Positions 36,509 through 46,300 of a DNA stretch of 64,000 bases are shown here, in pieces. The DNA lies in assembly GCF_000613445.1 (NCBI RefSeq), contig NZ_BAIZ01000004.1, positions 53,080 to 117,079 on the forward strand. Reading direction: 5' to 3'. Source of the stretch: Hoylesella shahii DSM 15611 = JCM 12083. Lineage in GTDB: Bacteria > Bacteroidota > Bacteroidia > Bacteroidales > Bacteroidaceae. The translations under genes and the position numbers were made by a program. Positions within the stretch are counted from its first letter, which is position 1. Each line of letters starts with the position of its first letter. The notes below the pieces were generated by a model, which made no database searches, had not been told where the DNA came from, and saw nothing but the letters and a program-made list of their open reading frames with translations.

Positions 36509-37854
36509 ATGTTCAAACTAAGAAAAGAAGAAAAACCGCTGGCCTTAGTGGCCTTCTTGGTATTTGCATTGCAAAATGCACTCACCGTATATAAGTACCA
36601 CGACCTTTTTACTCGCGTGGGCTTTAGGGGTTATTGGGTGTTGTTTCACGAGATTTTTCACGTCTCGGGGTTTGATGCCTACTCGTGTATCTACCTCTCT
36701 AACGGCAAGATATACTACGAACTCTCACGCCATCCGCTATTCGGTCCGTTGCTTGCACCCTTCTATTGGCTCAATGATGCCATCATCAAGCAATTCGATT
36801 TCAACGCCGCCATCTACATCATGGCCTTGTTGCTAACACTCAGTGCCACCCTCAGTGCAGTGCTTTTGTTTCGCATCTTGCGTTCGCACATTGGCTTAAA
36901 GCTGATAGATGCCCTCGCGCTCACTGCGCTATTGTTCTCGTTTGCATCGATAATGTTGGCCGTCATGCTACCCGACCACTTTTGTTGTTCGCTGCTGTTA
37001 CTCGTTCTAACACTCTATATCGCCAACGACCATCACCTCAAAGGCGAGGCCTTGGCTTGGTGGCAATCGGCCTTACTACTGCTCTTTACGGCTGGAATAA
37101 CAATAAGCAACGGTGCTAAAACCATGCTAGCCGACCTCTTTTGCACTGGTAAAGCCTTCTTTAAACCACGCCGCTTGCTACTGGCTTGCGTGCTTCCGCT
37201 GGGAATTTTGGGAGCAGCTTTATATGCACAATACACACTTCAACTGCTGCCACGCGAACAAGAGTCGGCACGAATAGAGGCACAAGTGCAAAAAATGAAC
37301 CCCAATGCCATCAAAAAGAGCACGGCTCACGAAGCCAGAAAGGAACGTATTATTGGAAAACCCATGGGCAACGACCCCGTACTTAAATGGACCGACAAAG
37401 ACACACCGCGACTTTCGTGCGTGGTGGAGAATGTGTTTGGCGAGAGCATTATGCTGCATCGCGAACATCTTTTAGAAGATTTATTTATCTCGCGCCCTGT
37501 TGTTGTGCACTACGAACATTGGCTGTTCTATGCCGTGGAAGCTTTCTTAGTGCTGCTTTTCGTGGTGGGTTTGGTGTTCGGCCTTCGCCAAAAACTATTG
37601 CAAATATGTTTGGCGTGGCTGGGCGTTGACTTTGTTTTGCATATTATCATGGGCTTCGGACTGAACGAGGCTTACATCATGGGCACGCATTGGCTCTTTA
37701 TTATCCCTCTTGCCATGGCCTTTTTATTTAAAAAAATGCCTGCAAAACCAGCCCTCGTACTGCGATTTAGCATCGTGCTCTTGCCCTTTTGCTCTACATT
37801 TACAATCTCTGCTTGGTGTTCCAATTCATGTCTCACCCCCTAACCGTTGGCTAA
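36509..37854 (+). CDS. DUF6080-like polytopic membrane protein, candidate GT-C glycosyltransferase (frame break)
   Basis: The protein has about ten membrane segments and is the free-standing homologue of the second part of the gene at 28153: HVSGFDAYSC, SRHPLFGPLL, LPDHFCCSL, ISNGAKT, VFGESIMLHREHLLEDL are shared. The raw frame ends at 37843 with an unrelated tail; one C restored in the CCC run near 37784-37786 gives LLLYIYNLCLVFQFMSHPLTVG, which matches the homologue's C-terminus, and a stop at 37852-37854. The next gene then starts at the very next base. The conserved His/Asp-bearing loops at the outer face suggest sugar transfer from a lipid carrier, but no activity is known. Confidence 0.78.
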
Positions 37855-40800
37855 ATGCCACCCCCAGCCATGCCCAACCCACGCACCTACATCACTGCCA
37901 ACGAACTATTTAGGCGTATTGCCCACGTGCTTTCCACTGCTAACGAAATGCCCGAAGGGGTGAACAAACAACTACACGACACCCTTTCGCTGGCCTGCGA
38001 TGGGGCTTTGCAAGATAGTTTGCAGGCCTTCGGCAACCTTTTCTCTAAGGTTGATTTCCTTTGTAAACAACATAAAATAGCCCTTCGCGATGTTATAGCC
38101 ATACAACAAATGCGACGCGAAACCAACAGGGCCATGCCTATTGCCACACAAGATGTGCCTTATCATTGCAGGGCACTTAGCATTTTCGTGTCGGCCGTAT
38201 ATGGCGAACACATCCCCAGCTCGCTCGTTGGCCGCATTGCCCCCATAAACAAGCCGCCAAAAGAGTATCTACACGTTGACTTTCGCTACCTGCGCTGCAT
38301 CGTAGACCAATGCGACGACAACTGCATTATGGTGAAAATAGACCACGAAAGCTATGAAGAGTCTATGACGCTAGACTTAAAATCAGACGAGTTGGCCTAT
38401 CTTAAACCACTACTCCACGTGGGAATGCAACTCAACTTGCTCGACTGCACCAAGCAAGGTAATGCCCTCCTGCCACGATTGGTGGTAATAGAACCCGACT
38501 TTCTGCTCGACATCAGTGCCATTGCACGCTGTTTTACCGATTACGGACACCATCCCTTGGCCTACACCGTTAACAGAATGGGGGCCAATGCCAATTCGCA
38601 AGCCATACTGGTGGGTAGCTTTGCGGGCGCTGCTCTCGACGACATTATCAACAACGACACTGATTACGACTGGCGACAAACCTTTACCAACACCTTTAAA
38701 GAGCGCACAATGGAGTTTTGCACCTGTCCCGACCTCAACGTGCACGAACCTTTTCGCGAGGTGGCTGTTAACCAAGCTAAGAACATTGAAGAAATTGTTG
38801 CCCGCCTTTTTGATGTCAACCAAGAGGGGTTCGACCGCTCGAAGGCTTTGCTCGAGCCCTCATTCGTATGCGAAGAACTGGGTTTGCAGGGCCGCGTTGA
38901 CCTCATGACGAGCGATTTCCGGCTGCTGGTGGAACAGAAATCAGGTGCCAACTACAACATCCAACGCAACCAACCCAACGAGTATGGCAGCTTTCAAAAA
39001 GAAGAACATTACGTGCAATTGCTGCTCTACTACGGTGTTTTGCGCCACAACTTCCGCCTGTCTAACCATCAAGTAGACATCCGTTTGCTCTATTCCAAAT
39101 ACCCCTTACCTAGCGGTTTGGTGGTGGTGGCTTATCTGCAACGCCTTTTTCACGAGGCCATACGCCTGCGCAACGAAATTGTGGCACAAGAGTTCGGTAT
39201 CGCACAAAGGGGATTTGAAAGTGTTATCGACAAGCTTTCGCCCGACACGCTAAACCAAAACCAACTCAATTCCACCTTCTTTCTTCGATATCTTGAACCG
39301 CAAATAGAGGCCGTTACCTTGCCCCTGCAAATGCTAGACCCTTTGCAACGGGCTTATGTTTGCCGTATGCTTACCTTTACTTATAACGAACAACTGCTGG
39401 CCAAGGTGGGCGCACAGCAAACACAAGGACGCAGTGGCGCCGATCTTTGGAACATGCCACTGGCCGAAAAACGAGAAACAGGGAACATCTTTACCGCTCT
39501 AGAGCTGAAAGATGCCCAGAAAAGTAATGACTATAACGGCGTGGACACGCTAACCTTCATCGTTCCCGAACAGGCCGACGACTTCCTACCTAACTTCCGT
39601 CGAGGCGATATGGTATATCTATATGCCTACGAACCCCAGACCGAACCCGATGTTAGACACAACATCTTGTTTAAAGGCGTACTCGTAGACCTCGCCGTTA
39701 ACCAATTGGTGGTACACCTCAACGATGGCTTACAAAACGATAACTTCTTGAAAGAGGCTAAACATTTCGCCATCGAGCATGCCTCGAGCGATGTGGGTAA
39801 CGCTTCGGCCGTTAAGGCAATGCACGCCTTTGCCACGGCCAACCCTCAACGCAAAGACTTGCTTCTGGGGCAAAGAGCACCACTATATAACGACCAACTC
39901 ACACTCACGCGTAGCTATCACCACAGTTACGACGAGGTGTTGCTACGCATAAAACAAGCGCGCGACTACTACTTGCTCGTTGGACCGCCGGGAACGGGCA
40001 AAACTTCGATGGCTCTACGCTTCATTGTTGAAGAGCAAGAGGGCAACATCTTGCTGATGTCGTACACCAACAGAGCCGTAGACGAGATATGCGACATGCT
40101 ACTATCGGCCAACATTCCCTTCCTGCGTGTTGGCAACGAATACAGCTGCGACGAACGTTTTCGCCCCTATTTGCTCGACCGACTGGTGGAGAGCGACCCC
40201 AAACTAAACCTCATCAAACAACGCATCGAGCTTGCCGCGTGTTTGTGGGTACTACCTCTACCATGCAATCGCGCTCCAATATCTTTGCTCTAAAACACTT
40301 CAACCTCGCCGTTATCGACGAGGCATCGCAGATATTAGAACCCAACATCGTGGGCTTGCTCTCGGCCAACACACCCCAGCCACTGGCTCTATGCCTGGGA
40401 TTGAACGCCGCTAACGACAATATGCCAGCCATAGACAAGTTTGTACTTATTGGCGACCATAAGCAATTGCCGGCCGTGGTTCAGCAAAACGCCACTCAAG
40501 CCGCTGTAAACCATCCCCTGCTAAATGCCATCGGCATAACCGACTGTCGCCAATCGCTCTTCGAACGACTGATACACTGGGAACGAAGCCAAGGGCGCAC
40601 ACGCTTCATCGGAACACTTAACCGCCAAGGGCGCATGCATCCACACATCGCACGCTTTCCCAACGATATGTTTTATACCCACGAACAGATTGATGTGGTG
40701 CCCTGTGCTCACCAAAAAGAACAACAATTGCACTACAACTTGCCTGCACAAGACGAGCTAGACAACCAGCTAAAGGCTCACCGACTGCTGTTTTTTGCCG

Positions 40801-41291
40801 CAGAAAACAACGAGAACGAAGGTGCATCCGACAAGGCCAACCCTGCCGAAGCACGCATCGTGGCCCGTATTTTGGGGCGTATACACCGCTTTTACGCACA
40901 AGATTTCGATGCCAACCGCACCGTTGGCGTTATTGTTCCCTACCGCAATCAAATTGCAATGATACGGCGCGAACTAGCCAAACTGGGTATTGCCGAGCTA
41001 GACAACATCACTATCGACACCGTTGAACGCTATCAGGGCTCGCAAAGAGATGTAATTATCTACTCGTTCACCATCGTCCACCGTTATCAACTCGACTTTC
41101 TAACGGCTAATTGCTTTGAAGAAAATGGGAAAATTATCGACCGCAAGCTGAACGTGGCTCTAACAAGAGCACGAAAACAAATGATTATAACGGGACACAT
41201 GCCCACGCTTTGCTTCAACCGAACGTTCAAAGCACTTATAGACCACGTAAGAGAAAATGGATTGGTGGTGGAAGAGCAGGGGGCGATATAG
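37855..41291 (+). CDS. Dna2-like nuclease-helicase (frame break)
   Basis: The repaired protein has about 1145 residues. An N-terminal region of about 300 residues is unassigned. Near residues 335-365 is a RecB/Cas4-type PD-(D/E)xK nuclease core: LGLQGRVDLM followed by LVEQKSG. The C-terminal half is an SF1B helicase of Upf1/Dna2 type: VGPPGTGKTS, SYTNRAVDEI, VIDEASQ, IGDHKQLPAV, TLNRQGRMHP, VERYQGSQRDVII, LNVALTRARKQ. The frame breaks at 40234-40237; one C restored in GCCGCG joins ELARVFVGTTSTMQSRSN. It starts directly after the repaired DUF6080-like stop. Likely roles are DNA end resection or replication-fork repair; a defence role is possible. Confidence 0.87.
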
Positions 41292-41358
41292 CCGTGTTAT
41301 GAATAATCAAGGATGGACATTTTTCCTTCCACTCCTCTTTTATACACACACAAACGAT

Positions 41359-41395
41359 AAAGGCGTACTGTTTTTGTTAAACTGTACGCCTTTTA
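41359..41395 (+). terminator. Terminator after the nuclease-helicase gene
   Basis: AAAGGCGTAC (41359-41368) pairs with GTACGCCTTT (41384-41393), followed by T and A. Confidence 0.75.
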
Positions 41396-41478
41396 AGGTA
41401 TAGGTCATAACTGGACCAACTGTTTGTTGTATCTCCCACATTGGGTAAACTTTAGTACCCAAATACGTTTAACAAGTT

Positions 41479-42114
41479 TGTTAAATCGGGTAATTATATT
41501 TTACAAAACATCCCTTCCAAAACAAACCCTTCTAGAGAAAACAGATGCTCAAAAGCAGGATTTTTCCCTATTTTTTGGAGGTTCTGCATTTATTTTTACA
41601 CCATTTTTGCGCACCATATCGGCATTTTGCACCATTTAGCCCTTCTAGAAGGAGTCTGGAACGGAAAATTTCACCGCCCAGAAAACCGCTTTTAGTCGTC
41701 AAAAAGCACCATTTTTGGCCACTTTTCACTCAAAATCCCCACAGTTTTTCGTCATTCAGTCTACCATAAATTCCTCAAAAAGGTGCAAAATGCATCATCT
41801 TATGCTGTGTTTTGCTGCATTTAGCACTGCGTTTTGTAGGAGATGGCACTGCGTTTTGCACGAGATAGCACTGCGTTTTGCACGAGATAGCACTGCATTT
41901 TGTAGGAGATAGCACTGCATTTTGCTGCATTTAGCCACTTTTTTAGCAAAAATCACGGATTATCTCAACGAAAATTCGGTTTATCGCCATTCACAAACCT
42001 TGTTCATTTTCACCCAAACAAACCTTCGCGAGAATCGATTATTTGCGAACGAATGGCAGTTGGTGAGCAAAAATGGCACTCACAATGTTAAATTTCATGC
42101 CGTTAATTTTACAT
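41479..42114 (+). repeat. Intergenic 0.63-kb element, copy C
   Basis: This element is bounded by direct repeats TGTTAA-N14-TTTTACA (41479-41505) and TGTTAA-N15-TTTTACA (42086-42113). TTCTAGA lies at about 41530 and again near 41644. GCATTTTGCACCATTTAGCC at 41622-41641 is identical (inverted) to copy A at the same offset of 143 bases. ATGGCACTCACAATGTTAAA at 42073-42092 is identical to copy B. A 22-base-period array is at 41802-41938. Short open frames across it do not match between copies. The remaining gap to 42383 shows only a possible hairpin and no gene. Confidence 0.78.
41802..41938 (-). repeat. 22-base-period array in element C
   Basis: Units begin at 41802 (degenerate), 41824, 41846, 41868, 41890 and 41912, with a partial one at 41934, exactly 22 bases apart. 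The plus-strand core is GCACTGCGTTTTGCACGAGA; on the minus strand it contains TGCAAAACGCA, the same dyad TGC-N5-GCA as in element B. Confidence 0.9.
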
Positions 42115-42383
42115 TCTCTAAAACATAAAGTAAACGGATATAGAAAAAAATAATAAAAGAAGATGGCGCAACAAGCCTCTTTAAATGCAATTTAACCCAA
42201 AAGAGGGATGAGAATCGCTTGGATTTTTAGTTTTGTAGTGCATATTGCTTGTGTTAGGCTTGAAGTCGATATGCACTACGCCAAAAGGATAACACAAGCA
42301 AAATGCCAATCAGTCACGACTTTGGGAGGTGCTTAAAGCCACAAGTGGCTCGGCATCCTTCCCCCGCATACACCGCCACCGCC

Positions 42384-42851
42384 TTAATACTCGGTTTTCT
42401 CCACCTTCTCTTCCCACATTTTAAAAGCATTAATGGCCTCCTCGGGCAACAACAGCTCCATATTTTTGCTGCGTTCGCTAGGTTTAAGTGCTATTTCATG
42501 GTAGATGAAATCATCGTCGAAACCGATGTTGGCGGCATCTTCACGGTTATTGGCATAGTAAATGTTATCCAGTCGCGCCCAATAAATAGCACCAAGACAC
42601 ATGGGGCAAGGTTCGCACGAAGTGTAAATGTCGCACCCAGCGAGGTTAAACGTACCCAATTTACGGCTAGCCAATCGTATAGCACTCACTTCGGCATGTG
42701 CCGTTGGGTCGTTATCGAGCGTAACGCGGTTAGCCGCTTCGGCCACAATCTCGCCATTTCGGGCAATCACAGCGCCAAAAGGGCCACCACCATTATTCAC
42801 ACTTTCTTCGCTCAAGGCAATGGCCCTGCGCATCAGTTCGTTGTTGTTCAT
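42384..42851 (-). CDS. guaD: Guanine deaminase-like nucleoside/nucleobase deaminase
   Basis: The protein has 155 residues with the zinc-binding, catalytic motif HAEVSAI (His and the proton-shuttling Glu) and PCPMCLGAIYWAR, plus the tail FDDDFIYHEI typical of the small bacterial guanine deaminases (B. subtilis GuaD type), which turn guanine into xanthine. TadA would instead carry an adenosine-34 recognition tail, which is missing. It lies 2 bases after aat and is probably co-transcribed with it. Confidence 0.87.
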   Translation of the reverse strand: MNNNELMRRAIALSEESVNNGGGPFGAVIARNGEIVAEAANRVTLDNDPTAHAEVSAIRLASRKLGTFNLAGCDIYTSCEPCPMCLGAIYWARLDNIYYANNREDAANIGFDDDFIYHEIALKPSERSKNMELLLPEEAINAFKMWEEKVEKTEY

Positions 42852-42853
42852 TT

Positions 42854-43498
42854 CTATTCTTGCTGTATAATCTTAAGGTAATCGTCGTAATGAATGAAGC
42901 GTCCACCCATCGAGCGCAGGTGAGCCGTTTCGAATTGGCAGTCGATGAGCAAGCCTTCATGTTCGTGCATGTAATGCGCTAAGAAGATAAGCGCAAGCTT
43001 ACTGGCACTAGGAACAAGCGAAAACATACTCTCGCCAAAGAAGCATCGGCCGATGGTAACGCCATAAAGACCACCCACAAGGCGGTCGCTCTGCCACACT
43101 TCAACGCTGGCTGCAAAACCCTGTTCGTGCATTTTGCGGTAGGCTTTCATCATATCAACGCCCAGCCAAGCACCCTCTTCTTTGATACGCAGACGGCTAC
43201 AATGTTTCAGCACATCGTCGAACTGCTGGTTAAACGTAACATTGTACGTGCCCTTATTAATTAAGGAGCGCATAGAGTGCGACACATGCACCTCTTCGGG
43301 GAAGATAACAAAGCGCTCCATGGGGCAATACCAAAGTATTTTTCGGTTATAACGGAAAGAGTACCAAGGAAAAATGCCATAGCTGTAGGCCAGCAACATG
43401 CGGTCTACAGAAAGGTCTCCGCCAACGGCTAGCAAGCCATCGGGTTCTCCCAAGTGTGGGTCGGGAAACCAAAGTGTTGAATCAAGCGCGAACACCAT
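42854..43498 (-). CDS. aat: Leucyl/phenylalanyl-tRNA-protein transferase
   Basis: Aat adds Leu or Phe from aminoacyl-tRNA to N-terminal Lys or Arg of proteins, creating a primary N-degron for ClpS/ClpAP. The product (214 residues) has FPDPHLGEPDGLLAVGGDLS at the N-terminus, YSYGIFPWYS, the GAWLGVDMMKAY segment and GGLYGVTIGRCFFGESMFS, all classic for the family. It lies downstream of clpS and clpA on the same strand, so writer, adaptor and unfoldase of one pathway are together. Confidence 0.96.
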   Translation of the reverse strand: MVFALDSTLWFPDPHLGEPDGLLAVGGDLSVDRMLLAYSYGIFPWYSFRYNRKILWYCPMERFVIFPEEVHVSHSMRSLINKGTYNVTFNQQFDDVLKHCSRLRIKEEGAWLGVDMMKAYRKMHEQGFAASVEVWQSDRLVGGLYGVTIGRCFFGESMFSLVPSASKLALIFLAHYMHEHEGLLIDCQFETAHLRSMGGRFIHYDDYLKIIQQE

Positions 43499-43709
43499 AG
43501 TATAATAGGAATTTGGTTAACACCATCCGCGCGCTGCCCCAGTACATAAGCAGGTGTGTGGCCTGTGGAGACAAGCTCCAGCATAGCGCGCAGTATTCCC
43601 CCCTCAACGACCTTTTCAGCCCATTGTACGCGTAAAGAATGCTATATGTAGAAACAAACTTGGGCATTGCGAGAGAGATATTTTAAAACGATGTTAGCGA
43701 TAGTGCAGC

Positions 43710-45992
43710 TCATTTTGGCACGTCGAGCACCAGCTGCATATTGGTGTCGTCGGGTGTTGGCGGTTCATTGGTCAGTGTTTTCACGATGGCCTTTCCGCCT
43801 TTTTTCAGCTTTCCGAAGAGAATTTCTCGGGTAAGCAGAGGTTTAAGCTTTGCAGCGATAACGCGATCCATCTCGCGAGCGCCGTACAAAGGTGTGAATC
43901 CCACCTTCAACAAATAGTTTTCGGCCTTCTCGTCGAGCGTTAGTTCCACGTTTCGGGCAAGCAATTGTTGCTTTAGGGCATTGATTTTTTTCTTTAATAT
44001 CAGTCGAGCCATTGGTTCATCCATATCGTGGAACACCACGGTAGACGACAGTCGGTTGATGAATTCGGGTTTAAAAGTTTTCTTCACCTGTGCCATCATG
44101 GCTTCTCCGCGCGATATTTTGCTAGCAAATCCCACGTTGGCTTGCGATGCAAATTGTGCACCAGCATTGCTCGTCATGATGAGAACCACGTTGCGGAAGT
44201 CGGCTTTCTGCCCCTTATTATCCGTCAAACGCGCATAATCCATCACTTGCAAAAGGATGTTATAGATATCAGCATGCGCCTTTTCTATTTCGTCGAGCAG
44301 CAGTACACAGTTGGGCGACTTACGTATAGCATCGGTAAGTAGTCCACCATCTTCATAGCCCACATATCCAGCTGGCGAGCCAATGAGCTTAGCAACGGCA
44401 TGTTTTTCGGTGTATTCGCTCATATCGAAGCGCACCAGTTCGATGCCAAGTTCGGCAGCTAGCACGCGAGCCACCTCGGTTTTTCCCACGCCTGTGGGTC
44501 CCACGAAGAGCATTGCGGCCAGTGGTTTTCCCTCTTCGGTGAGTCCAGCCTTAGCCGTTTGTATGGCTTGAGTTACCAGTTCTATGGCCTTATCCTGCCC
44601 ATAGATTTGCTGTTTCATACGTTTTTCTAGGGTGAGCAGAGCCTCGTTGCCCTCGTCTTTGAGAGCCACGGCCTGCACTTTGCACACCTTTGTAAGCACA
44701 TCGGCCACGAGTTCCTTGTCTACCTTTTGTCGTTTGGTGGGCAGTGGGTGCATTTGTCGGTAGGCACCAGCCTCATCTATGAGGTCGATAGCTTTGTCGG
44801 GCAAAAACCTATCGTTGATATATTTAGCGCTAGCTTTCACGGCAAACTCAATCACCTCTGGCGCATAGGTCACGTTATGAAACTTTTCGTATTGTCGTTT
44901 CAGTCCGCTAAGGATTTTCACAGCCTCTTCGGGCGAAGGTTCGGGTACGTCAATTTGTTGAAAGCGACGCACAATACCCGCGCTTTTTGCAAAATAACGA
45001 TTATATTCGGCATAGGTGGTGCTTCCGATAAAGCGCACATCTCCACTTTCGAGATAAGGTTTGAGCATGTTCGAGGCATCCATTGAGCCTTCGCTTGCAC
45101 GCCCTGCGCCCACAAGGTTGTGTATCTCATCGATGTAAAGGATGGTATTTCCCTCATCCAGCAGCCCGTCCATCACCTGCTTAATGCGTTTTTCGAGGTC
45201 GCCGCGGTATTGTGTTCCTGCGAGCATTGTGCCCATATCCATCTGATAGATGCGGCAGCCTTTGAGTCGTTCAGGCACATCTCCGTTTTCAATCATTGCA
45301 GCAAGTCCGTAAACCAGCGAAGTTTTGCCCACTCCAGGCTCGCCCACGTGCAGCGGATTATTCTTTTCTTTTCGGCAAAGCACTTGAATGGTGCGTTGCA
45401 ATTCGTTTTCTCTACCGATGAGCGGGTTATGTTTTTTATAGGTTTCGTTTACGCAAGTAACCAGCGAGCGCCATAGTTCTTCGCGTTCTTCATCCATATC
45501 GAAATCGTCGTTAAAGGCGTCTGTATCGCCATAACCCGACACGCCGTCGTCGCTATCATAGAGACTAACCAGTTCGGCGACAAAGCTTGAAGTATTTTCT
45601 CCTAGCTGTTTGCCCAGTAAATAGGCAGCATTCGAATCTTGCAAACCCAGCAAAGCCATCACTAGATGGGGCACTTGCACCACCTGAACCTCGGCCAACA
45701 TAGCCAGTTTATGCGCATTATCGAGCAACAGTTCCATCTGCATGGAGTGGTTAGGCAACTGATTCCAATCAACAGGCACAGTCTCCATCTTTGTCACCAC
45801 ATCCACTAGTTCGGCATTTAGTCTTGCTACGTTACCTCCCGACGTTTGCAACGAGAGCGCAAAGTTTTCTAAGCCCGTTAACGCCAGAAGCAAATGTTCG
45901 GGTGTAACGAACTCATTCCTATAGAGTACGGAATAATTTCGTGCCCCATTGAGAACCAAGTCGGTATCGTAAGAATTGATATATGCTGGCAT
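43710..45992 (-). CDS. clpA: ClpA-type AAA+ unfoldase
   Basis: The protein has 760 residues: an N-terminal Clp repeat region (YRNEFVTPEHLLLAL, about 1-145), an acidic linker, AAA+ module 1 with GEPGVGKTS and ILYIDEIHN, and AAA+ module 2 with GPTGVGKTE and [10 protein letters not shown]. There is no UVR-type middle domain, unlike ClpC at 16.8 kb. ClpA unfolds ClpS-delivered substrates into ClpP. It starts 5 bases after clpS. The 211-base gap before aat holds no convincing gene. Confidence 0.95.
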   Translation of the reverse strand: MPAYINSYDTDLVLNGARNYSVLYRNEFVTPEHLLLALTGLENFALSLQTSGGNVARLNAELVDVVTKMETVPVDWNQLPNHSMQMELLLDNAHKLAMLAEVQVVQVPHLVMALLGLQDSNAAYLLGKQLGENTSSFVAELVSLYDSDDGVSGYGDTDAFNDDFDMDEEREELWRSLVTCVNETYKKHNPLIGRENELQRTIQVLCRKEKNNPLHVGEPGVGKTSLVYGLAAMIENGDVPERLKGCRIYQMDMGTMLAGTQYRGDLEKRIKQVMDGLLDEGNTILYIDEIHNLVGAGRASEGSMDASNMLKPYLESGDVRFIGSTTYAEYNRYFAKSAGIVRRFQQIDVPEPSPEEAVKILSGLKRQYEKFHNVTYAPEVIEFAVKASAKYINDRFLPDKAIDLIDEAGAYRQMHPLPTKRQKVDKELVADVLTKVCKVQAVALKDEGNEALLTLEKRMKQQIYGQDKAIELVTQAIQTAKAGLTEEGKPLAAMLFVGPTGVGKTEVARVLAAELGIELVRFDMSEYTEKHAVAKLIGSPAGYVGYEDGGLLTDAIRKSPNCVLLLDEIEKAHADIYNILLQVMDYARLTDNKGQKADFRNVVLIMTSNAGAQFASQANVGFASKISRGEAMMAQVKKTFKPEFINRLSSTVVFHDMDEPMARLILKKKINALKQQLLARNVELTLDEKAENYLLKVGFTPLYGAREMDRVIAAKLKPLLTREILFGKLKKGGKAIVKTLTNEPPTPDDTNMQLVLDVPK

Positions 45993-45997
45993 AATGA

Positions 45998-46300
45998 TTA
46001 CCCAGGTTGACAGGTTAAACGTAAAGGGTAGCCTGCTTGGCGTGCCATAACAGTGGCTTTTCCCACTTTAGACATAGCCACATCGTAGCTATAAACGCCC
46101 ACAACGGCTTTATCACTTCGGTGTACGGCGAGCATGAGCGATTCGGCTTCTGCATCTGACTTAAAGAACACAACCTTTAATATCATCACGACGAAATCCA
46201 TTGTGGTGAAATCATCGTTATGAATTAACACCTTATACTTGCGCGGCTCGTGCAGGTTGGTACGCACACGCTCTCTAATTGCTTCTTGTTGCTTTGCCAT
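45998..46300 (-). CDS. clpS: ClpS adaptor of the N-degron pathway
   Basis: The protein has 100 residues with the ClpS hallmark LIHNDDFTTMDFVV, where Asn-Asp and following residues hold the substrate's N-terminal amine, then VHRSDKAVVGVY and the C-terminal core. The unstructured N-terminal arm that binds ClpA is present (residues 1-22). It heads the clpS-clpA-aat-deaminase run. Confidence 0.96.
   Translation of the reverse strand: MAKQQEAIRERVRTNLHEPRKYKVLIHNDDFTTMDFVVMILKVVFFKSDAEAESLMLAVHRSDKAVVGVYSYDVAMSKVGKATVMARQAGYPLRLTCQPG

Noticed and set aside
41545..41912. Overlapping short frames in element C
   Set aside because: They are not conserved in elements A or B and are rich in His/Phe/Ser from repeat translation.
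9771..41938. CRISPR arrays as explanation of the 22-base repeats
   Set aside because: Units are contiguous, there are no unique spacers, repeats are shorter than CRISPR repeats and no cas gene is present. The Cas4-like motif at 38.9 kb belongs to the Dna2-like protein.
42384..42851. tRNA adenosine deaminase TadA
   Set aside because: The sequence after the zinc motif, especially FDDDFIYHEI, fits the guanine deaminase branch better.
43482..43667. 61-codon minus-strand frame between clpA and aat
   Set aside because: It overlaps the aat start, has no recognisable features and no ribosome-binding or promoter signal.
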